In this document: positions 33,923-43,214 of the stretch, in pieces
Layout of the letters: each line of letters opens with the position of its first letter
How positions within the stretch are numbered: the stretch's first letter is position 1
NCBI GenBank assembly: GCA_021740845.1
Contig: JAIOYZ010000001.1
Span: 62,001-126,000 of the forward strand
Direction: 5' to 3'
Source of the DNA: Bacteroidia bacterium
GTDB lineage: Bacteria; Bacteroidota; Bacteroidia; UKL13-3
DNA: 64,000 nt
Notes under the pieces: model-generated
Told to the model about the DNA's origin: nothing
Databases searched by the model: none
The model's input: the letters and a program-made list of their open reading frames with translations, nothing else
Translations under genes and position numbers: made by a program

Positions 33923-34042
33923 ATTATTTTCGTTGATTTTAGTTGAGGAAATGCAATGTATTTAATCAATATTGTTATTGGTGCTTTTTTATAAGGTTAC
34001 TTCTATCTTATAATTAACACTTCTTTAACCCAAGCAAATCAT
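33903..34042. repeat. Duplicated promoter/5' module, copy 2
   Basis: Intact counterpart of 27811-27948, containing the first codons of the DUF4253 gene and about 120 upstream bases. It runs into the 140-bp direct repeat at 34027. Confidence 0.75.
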
Positions 34043-34166
34043 GCCTTAAAACTGCTCCTAAAAGAACACTAAAATAAAAAATAAGATGTGCATTCAGATA
34101 AGGAATCATAGGCTTAGGCTTTTGCTAAACGAATATATACTAAGGATTTCCTTTATGCAATTTTTA
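34027..34166. repeat. 140-bp direct repeat, copy 2
   Basis: Pairs with 29131-29270. In both loci a paired-palindrome 50-bp element follows within about 100 bases, and both lie upstream of a minus-strand gene. The 600-base gap here (33923-34529) holds no gene. Confidence 0.85.
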
Positions 34167-34206
34167 ACTTTGAGGTATGGGACGCTATTAATATTGGCAT
34201 GGCTAT

Positions 34207-34256
34207 TTTTGGTTCAAACCATATTGCTTTTAATATTGGTTTGAACCAAACGAAAT
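34207..34256. repeat. Paired-palindrome hairpin, 50-bp element copy 3
   Basis: Arms at 34211-34220 and 34238-34247. It lies about 270 bases after the stop of the T9SS cargo gene and 40 bases beyond the direct repeat. Confidence 0.92.
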
Positions 34257-34529
34257 TTGCTAAAAGAAAACGAATAAATTCTTACTTCACCTCTGTTTTA
34301 ATATTTAAGATTTGGTTCAAAGATCTTTTTATGCTGCTTAAGGTTTTACTATTACAGGCTTTAGTATGCGATTTAAACAAAAAGCAGCCTTAACTAAAAG
34401 GTCTGTTTCTGTAAATTTTTCTCCTTCTTTTTATTAGAAATATTAGTTAATGCGCGTGTTTAAAATTTGTAGAAAATTTAGCTCTTCCTTTAAACCAAAT
34501 AGGGTTGCCAACTTGTCTAAAAATACTTC

Positions 34530-36578
34530 CTAATTAAGAACTACCTTATGGAATATCGACTTATTTTGGTTCGATAATTTAATTAAATAAATTCCCCTTG
34601 TTAGTTCACCTACGAATATTTCGTCTCTTAACTCCAGTTGAGTTTTGCTTAGGATAAGCCTTCCATTTATATCATAAAGTTCCAGTGTAAGTGCCTCCAT
34701 AAGTTGGCCACTTTGCTCAATAAATATACTGGTTTTTGCAGGGTTGGGATAGACCTTTATTTCTGAAAATTTTTCATGAAAATCTATTCCCACCAACATA
34801 ATTTCTATGCAATCTGAGGTATCAATGCAGCCATTTTTCTTAATTTCCACAGCATAACTTCCGCTTGAGTCGGCAGTAAATACTTTAGCATTTGCTCCTA
34901 CAATAGGTGCATAAGCCTGGTTGCAATACAACCATTGATATTCTGCATTAGTTGCTAATGCTGTTAGCACAGCGTTATTCCTATTCACCGCTTTGGTTAT
35001 TGTATTAATTACTAGGTCAACTATAACAATACTATCTCTATTGCTTGTGGAAATTAAAGTGTCGAAATACCTTCCACTTTGCGTGAAATACTTGGTGCCA
35101 AATTGAAATCCATCGCAAGCAGTTGCTTGAAATAAGGAAAATAAGGGTGCTTGTACTTTCCACACTTCTCTTCCAGATATAATATCGTCCACACTAAAAT
35201 AAAGGTCGTTATTAACTGCAATTAAATTATAGGGTGTTGATGATCCAGAACCAAGCACAATATCCTTTACTAAGGAAACAGAATTAGCTATAAGTATCCA
35301 TAATTCCTCTCCATTAGTGCCATTATTGGCAACAAAATATAACACATCACCCACTATTTCTAAATCCTTAGGATTTGATCCCATTGAACCCGGATAAATA
35401 TCTTTCACCAGAAGTAAAGTATCGTCTTGTGCCACCCAAAGTTCACTTCCAAAAGTGGTTGAGTTGGCTACCAAATACAATTTGTCGCCTAAGGTATTTT
35501 TGTTGGATAAAGTAGCTGCATTAAAAACACTGGGCACACCTACTTTGTAGGCAGTGTCGCCAATGGTTTTCCATAGTTTTCTTACATTTACACCTTCGTC
35601 TGCTACAAAATAAAGTGTATTTCCAACAGCTATTAAATCATAAGGAGAGGAGCTAGTTGTTCCAGTATTAATATCTTTAACTAAATAAATAGAATCATCT
35701 TTTAATTTCAATAATTCCCTGCCAACACTTGCATCCTCTGCACTAAAATATAGAAAGTTATTTACCACCAAAAAATTCTCAGGGTTGGATGAGTTAGAAC
35801 CAAGAAAAATGTCTTTTACCATATAGGCCGAGTCGCCCACTGTTTTCCATAATTCTCTACCATTGGCTGGCGATTCTGCAGTAAAATATAAAGCATGGTC
35901 AAATGCAATTAGGTTTTGCGGGATGGCAAATTTTTTGTAAGGAATTCCTTTAATTTTATAAATAGTATCGCCAGTTGTCATCCACAATTCATCCGTATTG
36001 GTGCCATAGGATGCGGTAAAATACAAAAGACTATCTACCACTGTAAAATTATCAGGACTAGAACCTGGAGAGCCAGTATATAGGTCTTGAACCAAAAAGG
36101 CAGAGTCATTATGCAATCTCCAAAGTTCTCTACCAGTAATGGCGTCACCTGCCGAAAAGTAGAGGTCTTCTCCCATAACAAATAATTCTTGTGGTAGGCT
36201 GTTTCCTGTTGGGTTTATGTCCTTTACCATATATGCAGAATCTCCTTCTGCTTTCCACAATTCGTGACCATTAACGCCATCTTCTGCACTAAAATAAACC
36301 GCATTTCCAATATTGGTTAAATACCTTGTAGAACTTAACGTAGAGCCGGGGTAAATATCTTTAACCAAAAACACAGAGTCTCCTGATGTTTTCCATAGCT
36401 CAAAATTGCTTGTGCCATCATTAGCAATAAAATACATTTCATCTCCTGCTTTAGTAAAGTTGCTTGGATTTGCTCCTTGTGGACCAGAATAAATGTCTTT
36501 TACTAAATACGGAACTTGTGCCAATGCAGATTGCATTGCAAAAAGGAATAAAATAAGTAGTAGTTGGTTACGTTTCAT
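34530..36578 (-). CDS. T9SS-secreted ELWK-repeat protein
   Basis: 682 residues: signal peptide (LLLILFLFAMQSALAQ), ten repeats of about 48 residues each ending in motifs like GRELWKTxGDSxYLVKDI (e.g. FELWKTSGD, GHELWKAEGD, GRELWRLHND, GSELWVAQDD), a linker domain around 500-590, and a type A T9SS sorting domain (KVYPNPAKTSIFIEQSG ... ELYDINGRLILSKT ... GIYLIKLSNQNKSIFHKVVL). The repeats should make a beta-propeller or solenoid on the cell surface or outside. The repeat count and a preserved C-terminal signal suggest a functional exported protein. Substrate unknown. Confidence 0.9.
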   Translation of the reverse strand: MKRNQLLLILFLFAMQSALAQVPYLVKDIYSGPQGANPSNFTKAGDEMYFIANDGTSNFELWKTSGDSVFLVKDIYPGSTLSSTRYLTNIGNAVYFSAEDGVNGHELWKAEGDSAYMVKDINPTGNSLPQELFVMGEDLYFSAGDAITGRELWRLHNDSAFLVQDLYTGSPGSSPDNFTVVDSLLYFTASYGTNTDELWMTTGDTIYKIKGIPYKKFAIPQNLIAFDHALYFTAESPANGRELWKTVGDSAYMVKDIFLGSNSSNPENFLVVNNFLYFSAEDASVGRELLKLKDDSIYLVKDINTGTTSSSPYDLIAVGNTLYFVADEGVNVRKLWKTIGDTAYKVGVPSVFNAATLSNKNTLGDKLYLVANSTTFGSELWVAQDDTLLLVKDIYPGSMGSNPKDLEIVGDVLYFVANNGTNGEELWILIANSVSLVKDIVLGSGSSTPYNLIAVNNDLYFSVDDIISGREVWKVQAPLFSLFQATACDGFQFGTKYFTQSGRYFDTLISTSNRDSIVIVDLVINTITKAVNRNNAVLTALATNAEYQWLYCNQAYAPIVGANAKVFTADSSGSYAVEIKKNGCIDTSDCIEIMLVGIDFHEKFSEIKVYPNPAKTSIFIEQSGQLMEALTLELYDINGRLILSKTQLELRDEIFVGELTRGIYLIKLSNQNKSIFHKVVLN

Positions 36579-37156
36579 TGATTCTTTAAATGTTTTAAAT
36601 ATTGGGTTGTTCTTCCCTTGGTTTTTGCTTCAATTTGAAATTTAGGAACGGGTAACCTTGGTCAGTTTTATAAATTCCTAGAGAACTAATTTTCTATTTT
36701 TTTGTAAACTAGGGAAGGAATTTAATGTTCTTAGTCTTTCCAAACGCAGTTCTTTTTGAACCTATTTTTCTGTTGCATAAAAGCGCATTTTCCTTTTCAT
36801 TTTTTTTACAATAGTCCAAAGGTTTGCTGCAGCGAGTTATGCAACTAGTTTGGGTTTGGTTTGTTGAGCCAAGATAGGGGAAATTTGCAAAAGAAAAATG
36901 TAAAATCATAGGTGGATACTCTTGCTTTGGAAGTTTAGTAGGATAAATTCCCTCCACAGATTTCACAGCAAGATCTTAAAACAAGTATTTTAGTTTAAGT
37001 AATTTGCAAAAGTACTTATTCTGTTCTTCGTCTTTATCAAACAACAGTTTTGCTAATTCTTAGAATGAGATTCCTTATCACCTCATCCAAATTTTGGTTC
37101 AAACCGAAATTTACTAACTGAATTTTGTTGGAAATGAATAGGAGGGAATGCCCCTA
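36579..37156. other. Intergenic gap
   Basis: No convincing gene in about 580 bases; a short minus-strand frame at 36709-36966 lacks protein character. Contains the palindrome at 37096. Confidence 0.6.
37096..37105. repeat. GGTTCAAACC palindrome site
   Basis: 16-mer TTTGGTTCAAACCGAA, 52 bases before the bidirectional terminator at 37157. Confidence 0.9.
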
Positions 37157-37200
37157 AAACCAACCTTGTATTTTGAAATAAAAGCAAGGTTGGTTTTTTA
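37157..37200. terminator. Bidirectional rho-independent terminator
   Basis: AAAACCAACCTTG (37157-37169) and CAAGGTTGGTTTTTT (37186-37200) form a perfect 13-bp stem with T runs on both strands. It lies 5 bases after the stop of the response-regulator gene. Confidence 0.88.
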
Positions 37201-37204
37201 TCTT

Positions 37205-37603
37205 CTAAAGATTTTTTATCATATCAATAAACTTATCTTTTGATATGGGTTTTATAATATAATCAGAAACGGCACTAATGGATTTTGCCCGAGTGATGTC
37301 GTCGGGAGAAATGGAAGAGGAACAAATGTAAATGGTAATCTTTTTGCCGAGGCTAGGATATAGTTTCACATATTCATCTAAGAATTGCCAACCATTCATA
37401 ATGGGCATGCTTAAATCCAATAAGATAATTTCGGGCAAGGCATCCAAATCGTTTTTGTTGTCTATCAAAAAATTTAAAGCGTCTAATCCATTTTCAAATA
37501 CTTTAATAAGCTCAATTAATTTAGTTTCCTGGATTGTTTTTTTTGTTAAGAAAACGAATACATCATCGTCGTCTACCAAAGTGAGTGTTTTAATTTTGTT
37601 CAT
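37205..37603 (-). CDS. Single-domain response regulator
   Basis: 132 residues from the ATG at 37603, a start that overlaps the kinase stop by one base (TAATG); a longer frame exists but lies inside the kinase gene. Receiver-domain residues: acidic cluster LVDDDDVFV near residue 9-12, phospho-acceptor Asp in IILLDLSMPIMNGW (about residue 59), Ser/Thr in YICSSSIS and Lys in YIIKPISK. No output domain, so it acts as a shuttle or by protein-protein contact. Partner kinase is upstream and coupled. Confidence 0.92.
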   Translation of the reverse strand: MNKIKTLTLVDDDDVFVFLTKKTIQETKLIELIKVFENGLDALNFLIDNKNDLDALPEIILLDLSMPIMNGWQFLDEYVKLYPSLGKKITIYICSSSISPDDITRAKSISAVSDYIIKPISKDKFIDMIKNL

Positions 37604-39087
37604 TATTTTTGGTTTATAAATTCTACAAAAAAGGTACTTCCTATTCCAGGTTGGCTTTCTGCCCATATCCGCCCACCCATTGCATCCACTTGGGTTTTGA
37701 TCATAAACAAACCAAAACCTTTTGCATCGGGATGTTTGTGAAAGACTTTTCTAATCTTAAAAATTTGGTCCTTATGCATCACCAAATCTATCCCAAGTCC
37801 GTTATCAGAAACCGATAATAGAATAGAAGAAGGGGATTGGTACTGAGTTTTTATTTTAATTATTGGAGTGCGGTTTGGAGATTTATATTTAAGTGCATTG
37901 CTAATTAAATTAGTCAATATACTTTCAATGTATTTTTGAGGAAAAAACAGATTGGAGGCTTCATTAATATCATGTTGAATACTGGCTTGGTATTCCTTTA
38001 TTTGTGTTTCAAAACCAATCAAAATTTTCTCTAAACATTCTTTTAATCCTATTTGATCCGATTTTATTTCAGTGTCTTGTTTCACCTGAATGGATTCTAC
38101 CAATTCGTTAAAAACCTCCATTAGATGGTTTACAACGGGTTTTATTTTAGACAGTACTTTTTGGGTTTCATCCTCATCTTGGCTAGTTTCAAGAAAATCA
38201 ACCAACATGGAAATATTAATTAATGGTGCCCTTAAATTATGCGAAACAATATTGCAGAAATCTACCAATTGCGTGTTCTTTATTTCCAAAATACGAGCAT
38301 ATTCAATTGCCTTAACATTATTAGCCTTAATTTGCTCCACACTTAATTTGCTTTGCGTAATATCCGAGCGAATGGCAACATATTGATAGGGTTTGCCTAC
38401 TTGGTTTAAAAAGGGAACAATAGTGGTATCTACCCAATAGGTGGAACCATCTTTTGCCTTATTTTTTAGTTCGCCCTTCCATACTTTTCCATTGGCTATG
38501 GTAGTCCAAAGGTCCTTGATAAACTCCTTGGAATGATAACCTGAATTAATTATTCGGTGGTCTTGGCCAATTAATTCTTCGGCAGAATACTTTGAAATTT
38601 TGCAAAAGTTTTCATTCACATGTTTTATAATTCCTTTTTGGTCGGTTATGGCTACAATAGCCGATTCATCTAGTGCATATTTGTAATCAGAAACTTCTTT
38701 TAGTGAAGTCTTAAGTTCTTCTTCTCCCTTTTTCCTATTGGTTATATCATATCTAATGGCCACATATTGGTAAGGTTTTCCAATGGCATCTAAAAACGGA
38801 ACGATGGTAGTATCTACCCAGTAAATGGTTCCATCTTTTGCCTTGTTTTTTAGTTCGCCCTTCCATACTTTCCCATTGGCTATAGTTGTCCAAAGGTCTT
38901 TGATAAACTCCTTTGAATGATACGCCGAATTAATGATTCTATGGTCCTGGCCAATTAATTCTTCTATCGAATATTTGGAAATTTTGCAAAAGTTTTCATT
39001 TACATGTTTTATAATTCCCTTTTGGTCGGTAATGGCAATAATAGATGATTCATCGAGTGCATATTTATAATCGGTTATTTTCTCCAT
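37603..39087 (-). CDS. PAS-PAS sensor histidine kinase
   Basis: 494 residues from the ATG at 39087 (a GTG three codons upstream is in frame). Two PAS/PAC units of about 127 residues (6-128 and 133-255) are nearly identical to each other (KYALDESxIxAITDQKGIIK, KVWKGELKNKAKDG, VGKPYQYVAIR), a recent tandem duplication also visible in the DNA. A coiled linker leads to a HisKA-type helix with FCNIVSHNLRAPLINISM (phospho-acceptor His283), then an HATPase with N-box LTNLISNALKYKSPN and G-boxes LSVSDNGLGIDL and GFGLFMIKTQ. No membrane segments, so it is a cytoplasmic sensor. The coupled response regulator is its likely target. Confidence 0.93.
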   Translation of the reverse strand: MEKITDYKYALDESSIIAITDQKGIIKHVNENFCKISKYSIEELIGQDHRIINSAYHSKEFIKDLWTTIANGKVWKGELKNKAKDGTIYWVDTTIVPFLDAIGKPYQYVAIRYDITNRKKGEEELKTSLKEVSDYKYALDESAIVAITDQKGIIKHVNENFCKISKYSAEELIGQDHRIINSGYHSKEFIKDLWTTIANGKVWKGELKNKAKDGSTYWVDTTIVPFLNQVGKPYQYVAIRSDITQSKLSVEQIKANNVKAIEYARILEIKNTQLVDFCNIVSHNLRAPLINISMLVDFLETSQDEDETQKVLSKIKPVVNHLMEVFNELVESIQVKQDTEIKSDQIGLKECLEKILIGFETQIKEYQASIQHDINEASNLFFPQKYIESILTNLISNALKYKSPNRTPIIKIKTQYQSPSSILLSVSDNGLGIDLVMHKDQIFKIRKVFHKHPDAKGFGLFMIKTQVDAMGGRIWAESQPGIGSTFFVEFINQK

Positions 39088-39835
39088 AACAATCACTTTT
39101 GGGTTAGTTAGGAAGCTTAAGAAAAAACAAAATTTCGAAAAGGGGTAAATGCCATTAGACTTGGCTTAAGGCTACAAGTTGGACTTGGTTTTAGAGCTTT
39201 AAATAGATGCAAAATTGCCTAGCCAAGTATGTTTTAAACTTAATCCAAGGGCAGACTAAACGTATTCTTTGAAATGATTCAAAGACAATTGGAGAGAGAG
39301 TTTTCTTTTATTTCTTAAAAATGGGTAGGCAAGCATTTATTACTTGTATAAATTCCAAGTACAATTTCATTTCCTACCTTAACTCAAAGTTATTAAAATA
39401 AATTACTCTAGGTCTATTTCCATTTGTAAAATTTTCTGTTACACCCTTCTTCATAAATCTAATTTTGGTTCAAACAGGTATGTATTTAAATTCGGTTTGA
39501 ACCAAAGGAAATTAATAAATATTCATTCTTAATTTCCATCTCAAACTTTTCTAATAATTCTAAATGCTATACTTAGTGTTTTAGTACAATGATGTTTTTC
39601 TTGGTTCAAAACATACCGAATTATATTACCTCGTTGTGAACGGGAATATGAAATGGCACCATAACCTTCTTGCCATTGAAATTTACCTTCTAGGAATTAA
39701 TTTTCATTAATCCATTTTGATGAAGATGATATCAATATTCTCCTCAAATTAGAAATTCGGACGATAAAAAAATTTGCTTATGAATAAAAAAAGTAAGCCC
39801 AATTATAGGCCATGATTTTCTTTCTTGATAACAAT
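39088..39835. other. Long intergenic gap
   Basis: About 750 bases without a gene. It holds the inverted palindrome pair at 39467-39503 and an incomplete copy GGTTCAAAAC at 39603; otherwise only AT-rich DNA was seen. Confidence 0.6.
39467..39503. repeat. Imperfect paired-palindrome hairpin
   Basis: GGTTCAAACA (39467-39476) faces GGTTTGAACC (39494-39503) in TTCGGTTTGAACCAAA; AATTTTGGTT/AACCAAAGG flanks extend the pairing. One arm is degenerate by a base. Confidence 0.85.
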
Positions 39836-40951
39836 TTATTCAGGAGTAATTTTTGATTTTTTGATGCAAAAAACTGCTCTTCTAGTGGGTTCCGAAATTC
39901 CTAAACCTTCTTGCTTATAATTGCCTTCCGAAAAAGCAAATTCGGTTAGTAGCCAAAGTTCATTTTTTACAGATAAATAGGCATCTTCTAAACCAGGAGG
40001 ATATTTTCTAGAATGGGAATTGGTCGGTTTTAGGATATTAGGTTTTTTAGGAGTATTGGCATTGATATCAATGTACATTTTATAAAAATTGCTTCTGTTG
40101 TCGGCACCAAAGCTTGTAGATAACCAAAGGATTGTTTTCCCGTTTGTTGCTTTGGATGCTACCATTCCTTGAATTTTCTTGTAATCATCGGGCAGCCTAT
40201 AAACGGATATTTTATTGGTAGTAGAATTAAATTTTGAGGCTTCTTGCTGATTTTTTGGAGCCTTATACCAGGCCATTAAATTAGGGTCTTTGTCGGAAGG
40301 TTTTTCAGCGAATGTGCCTATTAAAATTGACCCTCGGTCTTTATCAAATGAAATAAATGAAGGTTTAATTGGTGCATTGTAGTTATACTCCTCCATAAGT
40401 ATGTAGGTATAATCATAAATAGCCTCAGCTTCTGGTAATTTGATTATTTTATTATAATCATAAACACGGATTAGGTTATTACCTGGTCTTGAATCGGCAA
40501 CATGTAATTTGCCATTAACTACAGAAATTCCTCCTGCATGCATATCTGGATAGGTCTTCTTGTTTTTATCTATAAGGAGAAGGTGTCTATAGTTTAGTGA
40601 AGATAAATCTACAACAGAAATCCTAGCACCTCTTGAATCATATTTAGATTCTTCTTTTCTTCCATACCAACTAACAAAAATATACTCCTTACCACCTTCA
40701 TTTAAACCTGTAATCCCTTGTGGACGCCATTTTTTTGTTTTGGAGTCGTCAGAATCCCAAAGAAAGCCTCTTTCTGCATTTGGAAATTCTTCCATTTTAT
40801 TGCCTTTCAAACTAACGGCTTTCCTATTCAAATCAAGGCTTACCAATTTAATTTTATTCGCTTGATTTTCTTTGAAAATATTCATTGAAGTAAGGCACAA
40901 AACGCATCCTAATAGGATTAAAAATGTGGTCGAAAATTTTCTTGTTAGCAT
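39836..40951 (-). CDS. Exported beta-propeller-like protein, unknown function
   Basis: 371 residues from the ATG at 40951, giving signal segment MLTRKFSTTFLILLGCVLCL; an earlier in-frame start adds 16 unconvincing residues. The body has repeated strand-turn units with Asp/Gly turns (YIFVSWYGRKE, ISVVDLSSLNYRHLLLI, GKLHVADSRPGNNLIRVYDY, GSILIGTFAEKP) like a beta-propeller, and a Pro-rich stretch NTPKKPNILKPTNSHSRKYP. No enzyme motif. Family not recognised. Confidence 0.65.
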   Translation of the reverse strand: MLTRKFSTTFLILLGCVLCLTSMNIFKENQANKIKLVSLDLNRKAVSLKGNKMEEFPNAERGFLWDSDDSKTKKWRPQGITGLNEGGKEYIFVSWYGRKEESKYDSRGARISVVDLSSLNYRHLLLIDKNKKTYPDMHAGGISVVNGKLHVADSRPGNNLIRVYDYNKIIKLPEAEAIYDYTYILMEEYNYNAPIKPSFISFDKDRGSILIGTFAEKPSDKDPNLMAWYKAPKNQQEASKFNSTTNKISVYRLPDDYKKIQGMVASKATNGKTILWLSTSFGADNRSNFYKMYIDINANTPKKPNILKPTNSHSRKYPPGLEDAYLSVKNELWLLTEFAFSEGNYKQEGLGISEPTRRAVFCIKKSKITPE

Positions 40952-41111
40952 GAAATAAAGTTTAATTGTAAGGATAAATTCGTATTGATTTAGATGCAAT
41001 TAAAGTAAAATAACCAAATAGAAATGTAAAATTAATAGGATTGGTTCTCCAATGTCTAATTTAAAAAATAAATAGGGCAAGATAGAATAGGTTCCTAGTG
41101 GGTTTTGGGTT

Positions 41112-41121
41112 GGTTTGAACC
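41112..41121. repeat. GGTTTGAACC palindrome site
   Basis: TTGGTTTGAACCAAAC, in the gap between the start of the propeller-like gene and the end of the DUF2185-like gene. Confidence 0.9.
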
Positions 41122-41211
41122 AAACAAATTATATGGTCTTTGTTTTTTATTGGGTTGCCAAAGTAAATGAGTTCCAAAATTATTTGAATGTATGTTGGAT
41201 GGTAATTGCAA

Positions 41212-41811
41212 TTATTTTTTCAAGGTTTCATCCAACCAAACTTCTTCATAATTGTCCTTGCCTAATAAAAATCTAAAGCCGGTATCCAGACCAAAATAGT
41301 TAATTATCTCGGGTCTAATTTGTAATAAATGTTCAGCCAAAATTGCTTGAAAGAAATCTTTGTTTTTGGAATAATCACCAGCCCAAATATACCAACCAGA
41401 AGTGCCATCCTCTGTTTTAAGCCTTATACCATTCAATGGATTTTGATTTAAATTTAGCGAGACCCAAACGTTTAATTTTTTATTTATTGGGTTCCATTTA
41501 GAATTAAACTTTGAGCAAATTTCTTTCTGTTTTTCAATATGAGAATTCCAAAAATTATATTCAATTAGCTTATCAATATTATTTTCAAGTCTTTCTTTCC
41601 AAAGTTGTATATTAACCTTATTTATTGGAAAATTAGCCTCTTCATTATCCCATTCAACAATAGTATTTGTCATTACTTCATCTTCATCATTACATTCTAA
41701 TTGATCAGAAAAAATTAGTGTAGAAGCAAACTTTGCAATTTCATTTTTGTCAATTTCATCTATAAGAAATTTATTACATAGTTGAATTAAATCTTTTCTT
41801 TGAATTTCCAT
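41212..41811 (-). CDS. Hypothetical protein, C-terminus resembles DUF2185/Imm33-type immunity domain
   Basis: 199 residues. The C-terminal part, RLKTEDGTSGWYIWAGDYSKNKDFFQAILAEHLL ... YFGLDTGFRFLLGKDNYEEVWLD, resembles the DUF2185/Imm33-type domain used as an immunity protein in polymorphic-toxin loci. The N-terminal half (residues 1-110) is helical with no family I know. No toxin gene is adjacent, so an orphan immunity gene is one reading. The assignment is from memory of the pattern and moderately uncertain. Confidence 0.55.
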   Translation of the reverse strand: MEIQRKDLIQLCNKFLIDEIDKNEIAKFASTLIFSDQLECNDEDEVMTNTIVEWDNEEANFPINKVNIQLWKERLENNIDKLIEYNFWNSHIEKQKEICSKFNSKWNPINKKLNVWVSLNLNQNPLNGIRLKTEDGTSGWYIWAGDYSKNKDFFQAILAEHLLQIRPEIINYFGLDTGFRFLLGKDNYEEVWLDETLKK

Positions 41812-41941
41812 TTTCTATTTGTTTTAAAACAACCATAACTGTCTAATTATTTTCCTTCAAATCCTTACTGCAAGCTAACTATTCCATTCAAATATGCTAA
41901 GAGTATTTTGGCTTTTTTGCTTCAATCAATTCTAAATATAA

Positions 41942-41957
41942 TTTGGTTCGAACCAAA
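41942..41957. repeat. Perfect 16-bp palindrome TTTGGTTCGAACCAAA
   Basis: In the 300-base gap (41812-42117) between the immunity-like gene start and the membrane-protein gene end. Further along, GCCATAA at 42106 and TTATGGGC at 42119 make a loose inverted repeat at the 3' end of the membrane-protein gene. No gene otherwise. Confidence 0.9.
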
Positions 41958-42117
41958 AATAGTAGAGGTGTGGTTTGGGTTTGGGTGCTGGGGTGAACGG
42001 TTTGCGTATATGACTTGTGGCGGTTTTCGAAGCACTTTCCTGTCGGTTTGCAACAAATTTACTTAAAAGCACAAAGCTTGAATTTACCACTTTCCCCGCC
42101 ATAAGTTATATATGTTG

Positions 42118-42906
42118 TTATGGGCAGGGTTTTTCTTGTAATTTTCCATAAATCGTCCCGTCAATGTCGAACTGACTTTGTCCATATTCGAGTCTTATTA
42201 TTTTTCCGCAATTCACTTGAATTACAAAAGCAAAGTTTTCCATTGAAGCTGACATATTTCCTGAACCATTCTCAATGTGGTCTAAATATCCTGGCAAAGC
42301 TTTTTTTAATGGCTCAATTTCGTCTCCGACTTTGAATTTTGGTATTGTCCTAGCCACAATTTTCTGTCGTATTTCGTCAGTCATAAAACGGTAAACTAAG
42401 TTTGGTGCAACAAGCGGTAAAAACCACAAGAAAAATCCTAGAATTATTGCTGGAGATAGAAAGAAAATTGTCTTTGTTATTGGTCTTTGGTTTAGTAAGT
42501 CGATTATCTTTTCTTGCTTTATTAAAAGCGAGTAGGCAAGTCCAAAGAAAAGTCCGACAAGAATTGCTTGGGGCAAAAACATTGTTACTAATTCAATACT
42601 TCTGAAAATTCCACCTGCAATTATTGAATATGTCAATGCTCCATAAACTGTCGATACTGGTATAAATAGTTTTGGTTTGAATAATTTTTTTGAATGGTCA
42701 AGTCGACTTATTGGCCAAATAATGAAAACGGCCCAAGCAATTGTTATGAAAAGGCCCGACCAAAAAATAATTACTCCGCTGTCGTCTGCTTTTCCGTCTT
42801 CCGAAACAAGGTAAATTGAATTGAGAATGTTCATCAACGTCCAAGCAATGGTCATTGAGAAAAATCCAATTGTTTGTTTAACGCTATTTATTTTCTGTGT
42901 CGTCAT
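42118..42906 (-). CDS. Predicted membrane protein, unknown function
   Basis: 262 residues with five or six hydrophobic segments in the first 175 residues (IGFFSMTIAWTLMNILNSIY, GVIIFWSGLFITIAWAVFII, FLPQAILVGLFFGLAYSLL, TIFFLSPAIILGFFLWFLPL) and a soluble C-terminal domain of about 85 residues (KFKVGDEIEPLKKALPGYLD ... VNCGKIIRLEYGQSQFDIDG). Family not recognised. Stand-alone gene flanked by two identical CG-centred palindromes (41942 and 43035). Confidence 0.6.
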   Translation of the reverse strand: MTTQKINSVKQTIGFFSMTIAWTLMNILNSIYLVSEDGKADDSGVIIFWSGLFITIAWAVFIIWPISRLDHSKKLFKPKLFIPVSTVYGALTYSIIAGGIFRSIELVTMFLPQAILVGLFFGLAYSLLIKQEKIIDLLNQRPITKTIFFLSPAIILGFFLWFLPLVAPNLVYRFMTDEIRQKIVARTIPKFKVGDEIEPLKKALPGYLDHIENGSGNMSASMENFAFVIQVNCGKIIRLEYGQSQFDIDGTIYGKLQEKPCP

Positions 42907-43034
42907 TTTTTACCTTGCCGCCAACTAATTCATAAAAGAAACAACCTTCCACAAGCGGCCCAAATAAGCTTGCTATAAGCATTGTACTTTTAAATCCGCA
43001 ACCAATTTATAAATTAAATTTGGCTTTTTTTTTA

Positions 43035-43050
43035 TTTGGTTCGAACCAAA
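43035..43050. repeat. Perfect 16-bp palindrome TTTGGTTCGAACCAAA
   Basis: Same 16 bases as 27214 and 41942, 129 bases upstream of the membrane-protein start. The surrounding gap 42907-43214 has no gene. Confidence 0.9.
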
Positions 43051-43214
43051 AATAGATGAAAGAGATAGGGATTTGTTTTTTTTATGTTGAAGAATGGTTT
43101 GGAAAAGTTTGGCAGGAGCTAATTGAATGGTGAAAGTCTCCATCCTAAATAATATTGAATACGAAGTAGGTTGTTTTTTTAATAATAATTGCGGTAATCG
43201 AGTTAAGCTAACTA

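Noticed and set aside
34199-34393. 64-codon plus-strand frame
   Set aside because: Covers the 50-bp hairpin element that is noncoding at its other two sites.
36709-36966. 85-codon minus-strand frame
   Set aside because: No signal, motif or protein-like composition, overlaps a noncoding gap; treated as chance.
42106-42126. Loose inverted repeat GCCATAA/TTATGGGC as mobile-element end or terminator
   Set aside because: Short, imperfect, no T run, and it overlaps the end of the membrane-protein gene.
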